From: an uncultured Cellulomonas sp.
GTDB taxonomy: Bacteria; Actinomycetota; Actinomycetes; Actinomycetales; Cellulomonadaceae
DNA length: 33,983 bases
Assembly: GCF_947494015.1 (NCBI RefSeq)
Contig: NZ_CANLTL010000023.1
Span: 1-33,983, forward strand
Direction of reading: 5' to 3'
Each line of letters opens with the position of its first letter. The first letter of the stretch is position 1. The position numbers were made by a program, and so were the translations under genes. A model generated the notes under the pieces. It did not search any database and was not told the DNA's origin. It saw nothing but the letters and a program-made list of their open reading frames with translations. Of this stretch, positions 16,888 to 25,582 are shown one piece after another.

Positions 16888-17127
16888 CGCAGCAGTCAAG
16901 CACGGCCGGGGCGTCGCGCCCCGGGCGGGCAGCAGGCCGGACAGCGGCGGCCGCGCGCGGCGGACGGTGGGCCGGCCCGTGGTCCGCCGCCCCGCGGAGC
17001 CCGCCGGGTCGGCCGACCGGGTGCAGACGCCACGCGACGGTGTGATCCTGACCGGGCTCACCGCACCCGGCGCCGGCGCCCGACCGCGCGGCGCCCGTGA
17101 GCGCCCGCACACCTGACGGAGGAACCC

Positions 17128-18228
17128 ATGCGCCAGCCCGCCCCGCGCGGCCCCCTCAGCGGGGCCCTGCTCGACGCCCTGCGGGCAGCACCCGGCCCCG
17201 TGCCGGCGGTGCAGGCCGCCGCCGACGACGCGGTCGCGGCGAGCCCGGACGTGCTCGCCGACGACGACGTCCAGCTCGCGCTGTTCGTCCTGTACGAGCT
17301 GCACTACCGCGGAGTCGACGGCGTCGACGAGGCCTGGGAGTGGCAGCCCGACCTGCTGCGGGTGCGCGCCGGCCTCGAGGCGGCGTTCGAGGCGGCGCTG
17401 CGGCGCCTGGTGCCGGTGCCGGCCGGCGACGCGCGCGACGCGGCCGAGATCGCGCAGGCGCTGTTCGACCTCACCGCGGCGGACACCGGACCGAGCGTGT
17501 CCCGCTACGTCGCCAAGCGGGCGACCGACGAGCAGCTCCACGAGTTCGTCGTCCAGCGGTCGATCTACCACCTCAAGGAGGCCGACCCGCACAGCTGGGC
17601 GCTGCCTCGGCTGACCGGACGGGCCAAGTCGGCCCTGGTCGAGGTGCAGGCCGACGAGTACGGGGGAGGACGGCCGGGCCACATCCACTCCGAGCTGTTC
17701 GCCGGGACCATGCGCGCGCTGGGCCTCGACGACACCTACGGGGCGTACCTGGACGCCGTGCCGGCCCTGACCCTGGCGTCGACCAACGTGATGAGCCTGT
17801 TCGGCCTGCACCGGCGCCTGCGCGGGGCGATCACCGGCCACCTGGCGGCGTTCGAGATGACGTCGTCCATCCCGTGCCGGCGGTATGCCGCGGGGTTCCG
17901 CCGGCACGGCTACGGCGAGGACGTCACCTTCTACTTCGACGAGCACGTCGAGGCGGACGCGGTTCACGAGCAGATCGCGGGTCGCGACCTGGCCGGCGGG
18001 CTGGCCGAGGCCGAGCCCGCGGTGCGCGACGACGTGCTGTGGGGCGCGGCGACCTACCTCGCGGTCGACGGGATGGCCGGTGCCGCGATGCTCGCCGCGT
18101 GGCAGGAGGGACGCAGCTCCCTGCGCGAGGTGCCCGGGGGCGCAGCACCCAGCACGGCGCTGCGCCCCGCGCTGCGCCCCTCCGACGGCGCCGGCGACGT
18201 CAGGGAGCCGGAACCCGCGACACGGTGA
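17128..18228 (+). CDS. Iron-containing redox enzyme family protein (haem-oxygenase-like fold)
   Basis: This 366-residue, largely helical protein resembles the iron-containing redox enzyme family of haem-oxygenase-like diiron proteins. Possible metal ligands sit in clusters: Glu57/His59 (LYELHYRG), His148, Glu151, Asp153 and His155 (YHLKEADPHSW), Asp176, Glu177, His185 and His187 (ADEYGGGRPGHIH), and Glu272, His273, Asp277 and His280 (DEHVEADAVHE). A GGAGG ribosome binding site supports the ATG. It is divergent from the CDGSH protein gene. The last 29 bp overlap, tail to tail, the beta-propeller gene on the other strand. The substrate is unknown; members of this superfamily cleave C-C bonds or oxidise amines. 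Confidence 0.85.
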   Translation: MRQPAPRGPLSGALLDALRAAPGPVPAVQAAADDAVAASPDVLADDDVQLALFVLYELHYRGVDGVDEAWEWQPDLLRVRAGLEAAFEAALRRLVPVPAGDARDAAEIAQALFDLTAADTGPSVSRYVAKRATDEQLHEFVVQRSIYHLKEADPHSWALPRLTGRAKSALVEVQADEYGGGRPGHIHSELFAGTMRALGLDDTYGAYLDAVPALTLASTNVMSLFGLHRRLRGAITGHLAAFEMTSSIPCRRYAAGFRRHGYGEDVTFYFDEHVEADAVHEQIAGRDLAGGLAEAEPAVRDDVLWGAATYLAVDGMAGAAMLAAWQEGRSSLREVPGGAAPSTALRPALRPSDGAGDVREPEPATR

Positions 18229-19198
18229 AGGTGTCGGGCTCCTCGCCGGCCGCCCGCTCGCCGAACTGGCTGTTGACCACCAGCAGCGAGCCGCGGCCGA
18301 CGGCGGCGGCGGTCGTCGGGTCGTCGAACGTCGGGTCGGTGGTCCGGCGCAGCACGGTCCCGGACGTCAGTCGCCGGTCGAGCTCGACGGTGACCAGGTA
18401 GCCGACGTCGCCCTGGCGCTCCACGGCGTACAGGGTGTCGCCGTCGAGCACGAGGCCGTCCCCGCTGACCGAGCCGCCGCCGAGGTCGATCCCCGTGACC
18501 GCCCCGTCGCGGGTCGCGACCCGGAACAGCCGGCCGGTGTTGGACTGCGCCAGCACGAGGTGACGCGAGTCCCGGGTGGCGGCGATCCCGTTGACGTTGA
18601 AGCCGGGCTGGTACTGCAGGTCCGTGCCCGTGAAGTCGACGAACGTGGGCAGCACGGCCAGGCCGTGGGTGCGCCGCTCGCGGGCGTCGATGCGGTACAG
18701 CACAGGCCGCTGGGAGTCGGTGACGTACACGTCGCCCCGCCGGGTCACCACGAGGTCGTTGAGGAACGTCGGAGCACCGCCGGGGTCGGTGACCTGCCAC
18801 CGGCCGGTGAGCTCGCCGGTGGCGACGTCGTAGGCGAAGACGAGGCCGGTGGCCCCGCCCGCGACGAACAGCGTGCGCCCGTCGACCTTCATCCCGATGG
18901 CCGACGTGCGCCCGTCCTGCCCACCGGGCAGGAACGGCGTCGCCACCGGGTCGCCGAGCCGGCCGCGGTACACCGTGCCGTCGGTCGTGCTGCCGACGTA
19001 GAACCGGGTGCCCTGGGCCGCGACGCCCTCGGGGTAGATGTCGGGGTCCGCCGCGCCCTGGGGCTGCAGGACGTACGTCAACGGCAGGTGCCGGTCGACG
19101 TCGCGACCGGACCGGTCGTGCGCGGCGGCGGCGGGCGAGGCGAGGAGCAGTGCGGTCACGGCGGCGGCGGCCGTGCGCACGGGACGGGTCAGAGGCAT
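18200..19198 (-). CDS. Secreted SMP-30/gluconolactonase-like beta-propeller protein
   Basis: This protein of about 332 residues begins at MPLTRPVRT, with a Sec signal peptide ending ASPAAAAHD; a GGAG ribosome binding site precedes the ATG at 19198. The mature part consists of repeated beta-propeller blades (DIYPEGVAAQGTRFYVGST, FLNDLVVTRRGDVYVTDS, VNGIAATRDSRHLVLAQS, SGDGLVLDGDTLYAVER) of the SMP-30/gluconolactonase type. Such proteins can be lactonases or simply binding propellers; the ligand is unknown. Its 3' end overlaps that of the diiron-type protein gene by 29 bp on the opposite strand. It follows the TauE gene on the same strand after about 118 bp. Confidence 0.82.
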   Translation of the reverse strand: MPLTRPVRTAAAAVTALLLASPAAAAHDRSGRDVDRHLPLTYVLQPQGAADPDIYPEGVAAQGTRFYVGSTTDGTVYRGRLGDPVATPFLPGGQDGRTSAIGMKVDGRTLFVAGGATGLVFAYDVATGELTGRWQVTDPGGAPTFLNDLVVTRRGDVYVTDSQRPVLYRIDARERRTHGLAVLPTFVDFTGTDLQYQPGFNVNGIAATRDSRHLVLAQSNTGRLFRVATRDGAVTGIDLGGGSVSGDGLVLDGDTLYAVERQGDVGYLVTVELDRRLTSGTVLRRTTDPTFDDPTTAAAVGRGSLLVVNSQFGERAAGEEPDTFTVSRVPAP

Positions 19199-19316
19199 CG
19201 GTGGCTCCGGGGGTCGGTGCCGGTCACCCACCCACGCTGGTCGGTGGCTCGGCGGTCGTGCGGGCCCTGCCGACGATAGGGGCGCCCGGGGTCCGACGGG
19301 GGCCGATGGGGCACCG

Positions 19317-20114
19317 TCAGCGACCGGAGCGGATCGCCCGGATGCTCAGCTGCACCGCGGAGAACAGCACCAGCAGGGCGAAGGCGATGCCCGCGACGTC
19401 GGGCGGCAGCCAGAACGCGATGGCCACCCCGCCGAACGACGCCACCGTCGCCGCCACCCCGACGACGAGGCCGGCGCGCAGGTCGAACAGGTGGGCGCGC
19501 GCGTTCGTGATGGTCCCCATCGTCGCGGTCGGCAGCATGACCAGCAGCGACGTGCCCTTGGCGACCAGGTCGCCGGCGCCGAACAGCGAGATCAGTGCGG
19601 GCACCAGGATGACGCCGCCACCGATGCCGAACAGGCCGGACGCGATCCCCATGCCCAGCCCCACGGCCACCAGGGCCAGGCCGACCGCCCAGCTCAGGTC
19701 CAGGTCCTCCCCGCGCTCCGGCGCGATGAGCAGCATGCGGGCGGCGGCCGCGAGCAGCAGCGCCACGAACATCCACCGCAGCACGGGCAGCGACAGGCGG
19801 CGCAGCAGCCTGGACCCGACGACGGAGCCGAGGACGCCGCCCATCGCGACGATCAGCCCGACCGGCACGTCCACCTCGCCGTTGGCGAGGTAGGTGAGCA
19901 TCCCGGCGACGGAGGCCGGGATGATCGCCGCGAGCGACGTCGCCGCCGCGCGGCGCTGGTCCATGCCGGCCAGCGTGATCAGCAGCGGGACCATGAGGAT
20001 CCCGCCGCCGACGCCGAACGCGCCGGACAGCAGTCCACCGAGCGCGCCGACGGCGACGAGGACCAGCCAGGAGGGAGTGGTGCCCGCGTCGCGGGTGATC
20101 TCTGTGGGCGGCAC
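19317..20114 (-). CDS. TauE/SafE family sulfite/organosulfonate exporter
   Basis: This 265-residue integral membrane protein has about eight hydrophobic segments and the two internally repeated motifs of the family: GGLLSGAFGVGGGILMVPLLI near the N-terminus and GIASGLFGIGGGVILVPALI in the middle. Family members export small sulfur-containing anions or other anions. It is divergent from the fur gene, with only 93 bp between the start codons, so the fur operator region may also affect this promoter. The true substrate cannot be read from the sequence. Confidence 0.92.
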   Translation of the reverse strand: MPPTEITRDAGTTPSWLVLVAVGALGGLLSGAFGVGGGILMVPLLITLAGMDQRRAAATSLAAIIPASVAGMLTYLANGEVDVPVGLIVAMGGVLGSVVGSRLLRRLSLPVLRWMFVALLLAAAARMLLIAPERGEDLDLSWAVGLALVAVGLGMGIASGLFGIGGGVILVPALISLFGAGDLVAKGTSLLVMLPTATMGTITNARAHLFDLRAGLVVGVAATVASFGGVAIAFWLPPDVAGIAFALLVLFSAVQLSIRAIRSGR

Positions 20115-20167
20115 CCGGTGATGCTAGGCCCACGCCGGGCGACACGAGTGACCAGCGCGGGTGGCGA

Positions 20168-20200
20168 AGACTGGACTCGTTCCAGTCTGCGTGCCAGACT
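20168..20200. promoter_or_regulatory. Putative FurA-type operator upstream of fur-katA
   Basis: AGACTGGA (20168-20175) and TCCAGTCT (20181-20188) form a perfect 8-bp inverted repeat with a 5-bp spacer. A third arm, CCAGACT (20194-20200), follows one helical turn on. The block ends 7 bp before the fur start codon, so it probably overlaps the promoter and start region of a short-leader or leaderless message and mediates autoregulation. Confidence 0.65.
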
Positions 20201-20207
20201 CGCCGGC

Positions 20208-20774
20208 ATGCCCAGCGATCCGCACGCCGACGCCCGCGTCGACGTCGAGGACGCCGCCACCGGTCCGGCGAGCGCGCTGCGCGCCGCGGGCCTGCGTGTC
20301 ACCGGGCAGCGCGTCGCGGTGCTGGCCTCGCTCGTCGACGCCCGCGACGCCGCCCAGCACCTGTCCGCCGCGCAGGTCGCCGCCGCCGCGCGGAGCCGCA
20401 CCGAGGGCATCTCGACCCAGGCGGTGTACGACTGCCTCGACGCCCTCACCGACGCCGGGCTCGTGCGCCGCATCGAGCCGGCCGGCCGGCCGGCGCTGTT
20501 CGAGGCTCGGGTGGGGGACAACCACCACCACCTCGTGTGCCGCGACTGCGGGTACACCGTCGATGTCGACTGCACGCACGGTGCGGCGCCCTGCCTGACG
20601 CCCGACGTCGACCACGGGTTCGTGGTCGACGAGGCGGAGGTGGTGTTCTGGGGCCGGTGCGCGGCCTGCGCCGCCACGCCGTCGTCCACCGGGCGCAGCC
20701 CGGGCGGCCCCGCCGGAGCGGCGCCCCGGGCCCGGCGGCAGCTGGCCCCGGCGCAGGCGCGCACCCGCCACTGA
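20208..20774 (+). CDS. Fur-family regulator (FurA-like, next to catalase)
   Basis: This 188-residue metal- or peroxide-sensing repressor has a winged helix (about residues 25-85: LRAAGLRVTGQRVAVLASLVDARDAAQHLSAAQV, then TQAVYDCLDALTDAGLVRRIE). The dimerisation domain carries the HHHLVCRDCGYTVDVDC metal site and a second FWGRCAAC motif. The N- and C-terminal extensions are longer than usual, and the C-terminus is proline- and arginine-rich. It starts 7 bp after the inverted-repeat operator and lies 66 bp upstream of katA on the same strand, the arrangement known for FurA-catalase pairs in actinobacteria. Regulation of the catalase by this protein is inferred. Confidence 0.92.
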   Translation: MPSDPHADARVDVEDAATGPASALRAAGLRVTGQRVAVLASLVDARDAAQHLSAAQVAAAARSRTEGISTQAVYDCLDALTDAGLVRRIEPAGRPALFEARVGDNHHHLVCRDCGYTVDVDCTHGAAPCLTPDVDHGFVVDEAEVVFWGRCAACAATPSSTGRSPGGPAGAAPRARRQLAPAQARTRH

Positions 20775-20840
20775 CCCCCGACCCCCCCGACGCGGGCGGT
20801 GCCCTCCGGTGCCGCCCCGAGCCATCAACCGAGGAGATCC

Positions 20841-22502
20841 ATGACCGACGTCGCATCGCAGTCGTCCGCCCCCGACGACGACCGTCCCGTCCTGACCAAC
20901 CGCCAGGGTCACCCGGTCTACGACAACCAGAACCAGCGCACCGTGGGCGCCCGCGGTCCGGCGACTCTCGAGAACTACCAGTTCCTCGAGAAGATCAGCC
21001 ACTTCGACCGCGAGCGGGTCCCCGAGCGCGTCGTGCACGCCCGCGGGACGACGGCGTTCGGGTACTTCGAGGCGTACGGCACCCTCGGCGACGAGCCCAT
21101 CAGCCGCTACACCCGCGCCAAGCTGTTCCAGGAGAAGGGCAAGCGCACCGACGTCGCGCTGCGGTTCTCGACCGTCGCCGGTGGCCGGGACTCCTCGGAG
21201 TCGGCGCGCGACCCGCGCGGGTTCGCGATCAAGTTCTACACCGAGGACGGCAACTGGGACCTGGTCGGCAACAACCTCGGGGTCTTCTTCATCCGGGACG
21301 CGATCAAGTTCCCGGACTTCATCCACTCCCAGAAGCCCGACCCGGTCACCTTCGAGGCCAGCGTCGCCAACCGCGCGTTCGACTTCTTCAGCCAGACCCC
21401 CGAGGCCATGCACATGGTCACGCTGGTCTTCAGCCCGCGCGGCACTCCGGCGTCGTATCGCACCATGCAGGGCTTCGGGGTGAACACCTACAAGTGGGTC
21501 AACGAGGCCGGCGAGACCGTGCTGGTCAAGTACCACTGGCTGCCCAAGCAGGGCGTGAAGTCGTGGACCGCCGCGGACGCCGCGGCCGTGCAGGCGCAGA
21601 CCCTCGGGGCGCACACCAAGGACCTGTACGACGCGATCGAGGCGGGCGACCACCCCGAGTGGGAGCTCAACGTCCAGATCATGAGCGACGACGAGCACCC
21701 CGAGCTCGACTTCGACCCGCTGGACGACACCAAGGTGTGGCCCGAGGAGATCTTCCCGCTGCGCCCGGTCGGCCGGATGGTGCTGGACCGCAACGTGAGC
21801 GACAACTTCGCCGAGAACGAGCAGATCTCCTTCGGCACCGGCGTCCTCGTGGACGGCCTGGACTTCTCCGACGACAAGATGCTGGTCGGCCGGACCTTCT
21901 CCTACTCCGACACCCAGCGGCACCGCGTCGGTCCCAACTACCTGCAGGTCCCGGTGAACCAGCCCAAGGCCGCGGTGAACACGAACCAGCAGGGCGGCCA
22001 GATGTCCATGGGCCGCGACCACGTCGGCTCGAACCCGCACGTCAACTACGAGCCGTCGATCACCGGCGGTCTGCGTGAGGCCACCTACCCGACGCACGAC
22101 GAGCAGGGACCGGAGATCAGCGGTCGCCTGACCCGCAAGCGCATCCCGCGCACGAACGACTACCAGCAGGCGGGCGAGCGGTACCTGCTGTCCGAGCAGT
22201 GGGAGAAGGACGACCTCGTCGCCAACCTGGTGGCGGCGCTCAAGCAGTGCGACCGGCCGATCGTCGAGCGCATGGTGTGGCACTTCCTCATGTGCGAGGA
22301 CGAGCTCGGGCTGCGCGTCGGCGAGGGCGTGGGCCTCTCGCCCGACGACGTCCGGCACCTGCCGCCGTTGCAGAGCCAGACGCTGAACGACGATGAGCTG
22401 GCGCGCCTGGCCAACCTCGGCAAGAACGGGCCGCGCGAGGTCGGCGGCCTCGTCATGACGCACTGCGTCCCGAACGAGCGGGTCGTGGTCGCGGGGAGCT
22501 GA
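20841..22502 (+). CDS. katA: Monofunctional haem catalase
   Basis: This 553-residue catalase decomposes hydrogen peroxide. The distal catalytic His66 lies in [15 protein letters not shown]; the distal Asn is in the [19 protein letters not shown] segment; the proximal haem ligand Tyr355 is in [17 protein letters not shown]. Length and motifs fit the small-subunit catalase clade with a moderately extended C-terminus. The ATG at 20841 has a GAGGAG ribosome binding site; an upstream ATG at 20799 has none. The gene follows fur by 66 bp and is closed by a 17-bp terminator hairpin, so fur-katA forms a two-gene oxidative-stress operon. Confidence 0.96.
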   Translation: MTDVASQSSAPDDDRPVLTNRQGHPVYDNQNQRTVGARGPATLENYQFLEKISHFDRERVPERVVHARGTTAFGYFEAYGTLGDEPISRYTRAKLFQEKGKRTDVALRFSTVAGGRDSSESARDPRGFAIKFYTEDGNWDLVGNNLGVFFIRDAIKFPDFIHSQKPDPVTFEASVANRAFDFFSQTPEAMHMVTLVFSPRGTPASYRTMQGFGVNTYKWVNEAGETVLVKYHWLPKQGVKSWTAADAAAVQAQTLGAHTKDLYDAIEAGDHPEWELNVQIMSDDEHPELDFDPLDDTKVWPEEIFPLRPVGRMVLDRNVSDNFAENEQISFGTGVLVDGLDFSDDKMLVGRTFSYSDTQRHRVGPNYLQVPVNQPKAAVNTNQQGGQMSMGRDHVGSNPHVNYEPSITGGLREATYPTHDEQGPEISGRLTRKRIPRTNDYQQAGERYLLSEQWEKDDLVANLVAALKQCDRPIVERMVWHFLMCEDELGLRVGEGVGLSPDDVRHLPPLQSQTLNDDELARLANLGKNGPREVGGLVMTHCVPNERVVVAGS

Positions 22503-22536
22503 CCCGAGCTCATCCCGCGCAGCGCCCGCTGCAGGC

Positions 22537-22576
22537 CTCGGCCCGTGCCGGTCCCCCCTGACCGGCACGGGCCGAG
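22537..22576 (+). terminator. Terminator hairpin of katA
   Basis: CTCGGCCCGTGCCGGTC (22537-22553) pairs perfectly with GACCGGCACGGGCCGAG (22560-22576) across a 6-base loop, 35 bp after the catalase stop codon. There is no T tract. Confidence 0.85.
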
Positions 22577-22627
22577 CCGTGCCCGCACGGGTGGGCGCAC
22601 CCGCCGTGCGCGTGGGACGGTGCGGCG

Positions 22628-23383
22628 ATGGCCGCCCTCGACCCCCGTCGCGCCACCGCCTTCGGTCGGTACGCGCGCGACGACGACCGGTGGCGTCCCG
22701 GGTACCCCGACGCCGCGGTGGACTGGCTGCTGCCGCCCGGAGCCCCGCGGGTCGCGGACGTCGGCGCGGGCACCGGCAAGCTGACCGGGGCGCTGGTGGA
22801 CCGCGGGCTCGAGGTCGACGCCGTGGAGCCCGACGACGCCATGCTCGCCGTCCTGCGTGAGCGGTGGCCCGGCGTCCGCGCCCACCTCGCCGGGGCGGAC
22901 CGGCTCCCGCTGCCCGACGGCGCCGTCGACGCGGTCGTCGTGGGCACCGCGTGGCACTGGTTCCCGCACGACGCCGCGGTCGCCGAGGTCCGCCGCGTCC
23001 TGCGCCCGGGCGGACGTCTGGGCTGCTGTGGAACGGGCCCACCCGGGCCGACGAGGGCTGGCCCGCCGAGCTGACGGCGCTCGACCCGGACGCCGACGCC
23101 AAGCGCGAGTCGCGGCGGCCGGGCGCCGTCGGCGTCCCGGTCGCCCAGCTCGAAGTCGGCGACGTTCGACTGGGTGTGGCACGTCGACGCCGACGCGGTC
23201 CGCGGGTACTTCGGGACGCACTCGGGCGTCACCACGCTCCCGGACGACGAGCGCGACCGGCACCTGGACCGCGTGCACGGGATCGTCGCCGCTGCGTGGG
23301 CAGCCGCGGGGACGCCGACCGTGCCGTGGCCGCAGACGACCGAGTGCGTGCGCTGGACGCCGACGCCCCGGCACGGTGGGTGA
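22628..23383 (+). pseudogene. SAM-dependent class I methyltransferase with two compensating frameshifts
   Basis: The N-terminal part has the SAM-binding motif I (VADVGAGTGKLTGALVDRG), an acidic loop (VDAVEPDDAML), the HWF motif (GTAWHWFPHDAAV) and LRPGGRLG. The reading frame then breaks: LLWNGPTRADEGWPAELTALD continues in another frame, consistent with loss of one G near 23027-23030. The original frame returns at an extra A in GCTCGAAGTC (23153/23154), giving WHVDADAVRGYFGTHSGVTTLPDDER to the stop. The related copy at 28355 lacks the extra A and reads through, which shows the insertion directly. Either the gene is decaying or there are two sequencing errors. Function: small-molecule methylation, substrate unknown. 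Confidence 0.8.
23121..23253 (+). repeat. 133-bp direct repeat, copy A (methyltransferase 3' part)
   Basis: This segment matches 28355-28486 in the same orientation with about nine substitutions and one single-base indel (roughly 92-93 % identity by hand alignment). It encodes the AVGVPVAQLE to TTLPDDER part of the methyltransferase. The two copies enclose about 5.1 kb that carries the GH55-like gene, a LacI regulator and the broken allophanate hydrolase. Confidence 0.93.
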
Positions 23384-23544
23384 GGGCGCGGCCCGACCGC
23401 TCCGTGGCCGGTGGTGCGACGGACCGGCGGCCGCCCCAGGTGCACAAGCACGAGGGGGTTGACGCGGCGGCGGCTCGCTGCGGTCGGAGACCGGGACGCC
23501 CGCCTTGTTATGCCGGGCCATGGCGTGCGACCCTCGGCTCGCCG

Positions 23545-23558
23545 TGAGAGCGCTCTCT
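23545..23558. promoter_or_regulatory. CelR-like LacI operator upstream of the GH55-like gene
   Basis: TGAGAGCGCTCTCT contains the perfect 12-bp palindrome GAGAGCGCTCTC (23546-23557) and closely resembles the 14-bp CelR box TGGGAGCGCTCCCA known from actinobacterial cellulase promoters. It lies 27 bp upstream of the start codon, a repressing position. The convergent LacI regulator at 25582-26673 or a remote CelR could bind it. Confidence 0.75.
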
Positions 23559-23585
23559 CGCCTCTTCCAACGAAGGAAGCCGACC

Positions 23586-25520
23586 ATGCACGTACTCCCT
23601 CGCAGTCCTCGCCCGCCCACGTTCGCCGCGGCCTCAGCCGGCGCCCTCGCCCTCGGTCTCGCGCTCGCCGCGGTCGTCGTGCCGCCCGCGTCCGCAGCTC
23701 CTGCGGCCGCCGAGCCCGATCTCGGTCCGAACGTCGTCGTCGTCGACCCGTCGATGACCACCGCCGAGATCCAGTCGATCGCCGACGGGATCCACGCGCG
23801 GCAGGCGGACGACGAGATGGGGACGGGCCGCTACAGCCTGCTCTTCCGACCTGGCTCGTACGGCACCGCCGACGACCCGCTGCAGATCCAGGTCGGCTAC
23901 TACACGGAGGTGGCCGGGCTCGGCGCGACGCCGGGTGACGTCCGCATCACCGGCAAGGTCGAGGTGTACAACCGCTGCTTCGACGCCGCGGGCGCCCCCG
24001 TCGCCGCGGGCTCTCCGGGCGCCGAGTGCTTCGCGCTGAACAACTTCTGGCGGGGCATCTCGAACCTGACCATCGACGTGAACAGCGTCGGGCAGGACGA
24101 CTGCCGGGGTGGCAACAACTTCTGGGCGGTCTCCCAGGCTGTGTCGATGCGGCGCGTCGAGGTCACCGGCGGCGGCCTGACGCTGATGGACTACTGCTCC
24201 GGACCATCCTTCGCCAGCGGCGGCTTCATCGCCGACTCACGCGCCGACGTCGTGATCAACGGGTCCCAGCAGCAGTGGCTCACGCGCAACAGCGAGATCG
24301 GCTCCTGGTCCAACGGGGTGTGGAACCAGACCTTCTCCGGCGTGGTGGGGGCTCCGGACGACGCCGGCTACCCCGACCCGCCCTACACGACGCTGGAGCG
24401 GACCCCGGTCAGCCGCGAGAAGCCCTACCTGTTCATCGGCGCCGACGGCGCCTGGAACGTGCGCGTGCCGCAGGCTCAGCAGGGCTCCTCGGGCACCAGC
24501 TGGGCCGAGGGCCTGACCGCCGGCCGGACCATCCCGCTCCGCGACTTCTACGTCGCCGACCCGTCCGACTCCGTGGCGCAGATCAACGCTCAGCTCGCCC
24601 GCGGCAGGCACCTGCTGCTGACCCCCGGCGTCTACGACGTGGACCGGAGCATCGCCGTCAAGCGCGCCGACACCGTCGTGCTGGGTCTGGGGTTGGCCAC
24701 GCTGACGGCCGTCGAGGGAGCCGTTCCCCTGCGGCTGGCCGATCGTCCGGGCATCGTCGTGGCGGGCGTCACGATCGACGCCGGCACCGTGGAGTCACCG
24801 GTGCTCCTCCAGGTCGGCACGAAGAACGGCAACAACGGCGCCCGCACGAGCTCGGCCGCCAACCCGACGACACTGAGCGACGTCTACTTCCGCATCGGGG
24901 GCCCGCACGTCGGCAAGACCGACATCGCGCTGGAGGTCAACAGCGACCGGGTCCTGGTGGACCACACCTGGGTCTGGCGCGCCGACCACGGCGTGGAGGA
25001 CTTCGACACGGCCCAGGGGTTCCTCGGCGACGACGAGCGCTGGGTCACCAACGTGGGACGCAACGGCGTCGTGGTGAACGGGGACGACGTCACGGCGACG
25101 GGCCTCTTCGTCGAGCACTTCCAGGAGCACAACACGGTGTGGAACGGCGAGCGCGGCCGTGTCGTGCTGTACCAGAACGAGCTCCCCTACGACCCTCCCA
25201 CGCAGGCGGACTGGACGACGCCCGACGGCACGCTGGGCTGGGCGGCGTACAAGGTCGACGACTCCGTCCAGCAGCACCAGCTCTGGGGGGGCGGCGTCTA
25301 CGTCTACAACCGCAACAACCCCGACATCGTCACGACGAACGGCTATGAGGTCCCCCGTCGCCCCGGGGTCAGCCTGCAGCACGTCATGACGAAGAACCTC
25401 AGCGGTCCCGGCACGATCACGCACGTCGTCAACGGCGTCGGGGACGCCGTCGACGGCGTGCCCGACCCGGGCGACCCGGACGGCTACGAGGACCCGAGCT
25501 ACGTGCTCAGCTATCCGTGA
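23586..25520 (+). CDS. Secreted GH55-like beta-helix protein, probable beta-1,3-glucanase
   Basis: This 644-residue exported protein starts at ATG 23586, behind a GAAGGAAG ribosome binding site; a longer reading frame upstream lacks one. The signal peptide (about 1-38) ends PPASAAP. The body looks like two right-handed beta-helix halves, with repeated short strands and GGGxxxxxY-type turns (FRPGSYGT, LTPGVYDV). I believe it belongs with the GH55 exo-beta-1,3-glucanases. Glu510 (FVEHFQEHNTVWNGE) and Glu532 (YQNELPYDPP) are 22 residues apart, the same spacing I recall for the two key glutamates of the Streptomyces laminarinase, and QQQ at 228-230 may correspond to its glutamine pair. Similar proteins are often misannotated as adenylyl cyclase. 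A CelR-like palindrome precedes the gene. Confidence 0.72.
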   Translation: MHVLPRSPRPPTFAAASAGALALGLALAAVVVPPASAAPAAAEPDLGPNVVVVDPSMTTAEIQSIADGIHARQADDEMGTGRYSLLFRPGSYGTADDPLQIQVGYYTEVAGLGATPGDVRITGKVEVYNRCFDAAGAPVAAGSPGAECFALNNFWRGISNLTIDVNSVGQDDCRGGNNFWAVSQAVSMRRVEVTGGGLTLMDYCSGPSFASGGFIADSRADVVINGSQQQWLTRNSEIGSWSNGVWNQTFSGVVGAPDDAGYPDPPYTTLERTPVSREKPYLFIGADGAWNVRVPQAQQGSSGTSWAEGLTAGRTIPLRDFYVADPSDSVAQINAQLARGRHLLLTPGVYDVDRSIAVKRADTVVLGLGLATLTAVEGAVPLRLADRPGIVVAGVTIDAGTVESPVLLQVGTKNGNNGARTSSAANPTTLSDVYFRIGGPHVGKTDIALEVNSDRVLVDHTWVWRADHGVEDFDTAQGFLGDDERWVTNVGRNGVVVNGDDVTATGLFVEHFQEHNTVWNGERGRVVLYQNELPYDPPTQADWTTPDGTLGWAAYKVDDSVQQHQLWGGGVYVYNRNNPDIVTTNGYEVPRRPGVSLQHVMTKNLSGPGTITHVVNGVGDAVDGVPDPGDPDGYEDPSYVLSYP

Positions 25521-25540
25521 CCTGACCGATCGCACCACCG

Positions 25541-25582
25541 AGGGTGAGGCGGCTGCGGCGCCGGCCGGGGCCGCCTCACCCT
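25541..25582. terminator. Bidirectional terminator between the GH55-like and LacI genes
   Basis: AGGGTGAGGCGGC (25541-25553) pairs perfectly with GCCGCCTCACCCT (25570-25582) across a 16-base GC-rich loop. The two genes converge on it; the stem ends at the first base of the LacI stop codon. Confidence 0.8.

Noticed and set aside
20124-23102. Minus-strand frame of about 990 codons opposite fur-katA
   Set aside because: It runs through the catalase active-site coding region and the terminator hairpin, and has a low-complexity Arg/Pro/Val-rich composition.
23459-23511. TTGACG and TGTTAT as a promoter of the GH55-like gene
   Set aside because: The two boxes are about 41 bp apart, far from the 16-19 bp required.
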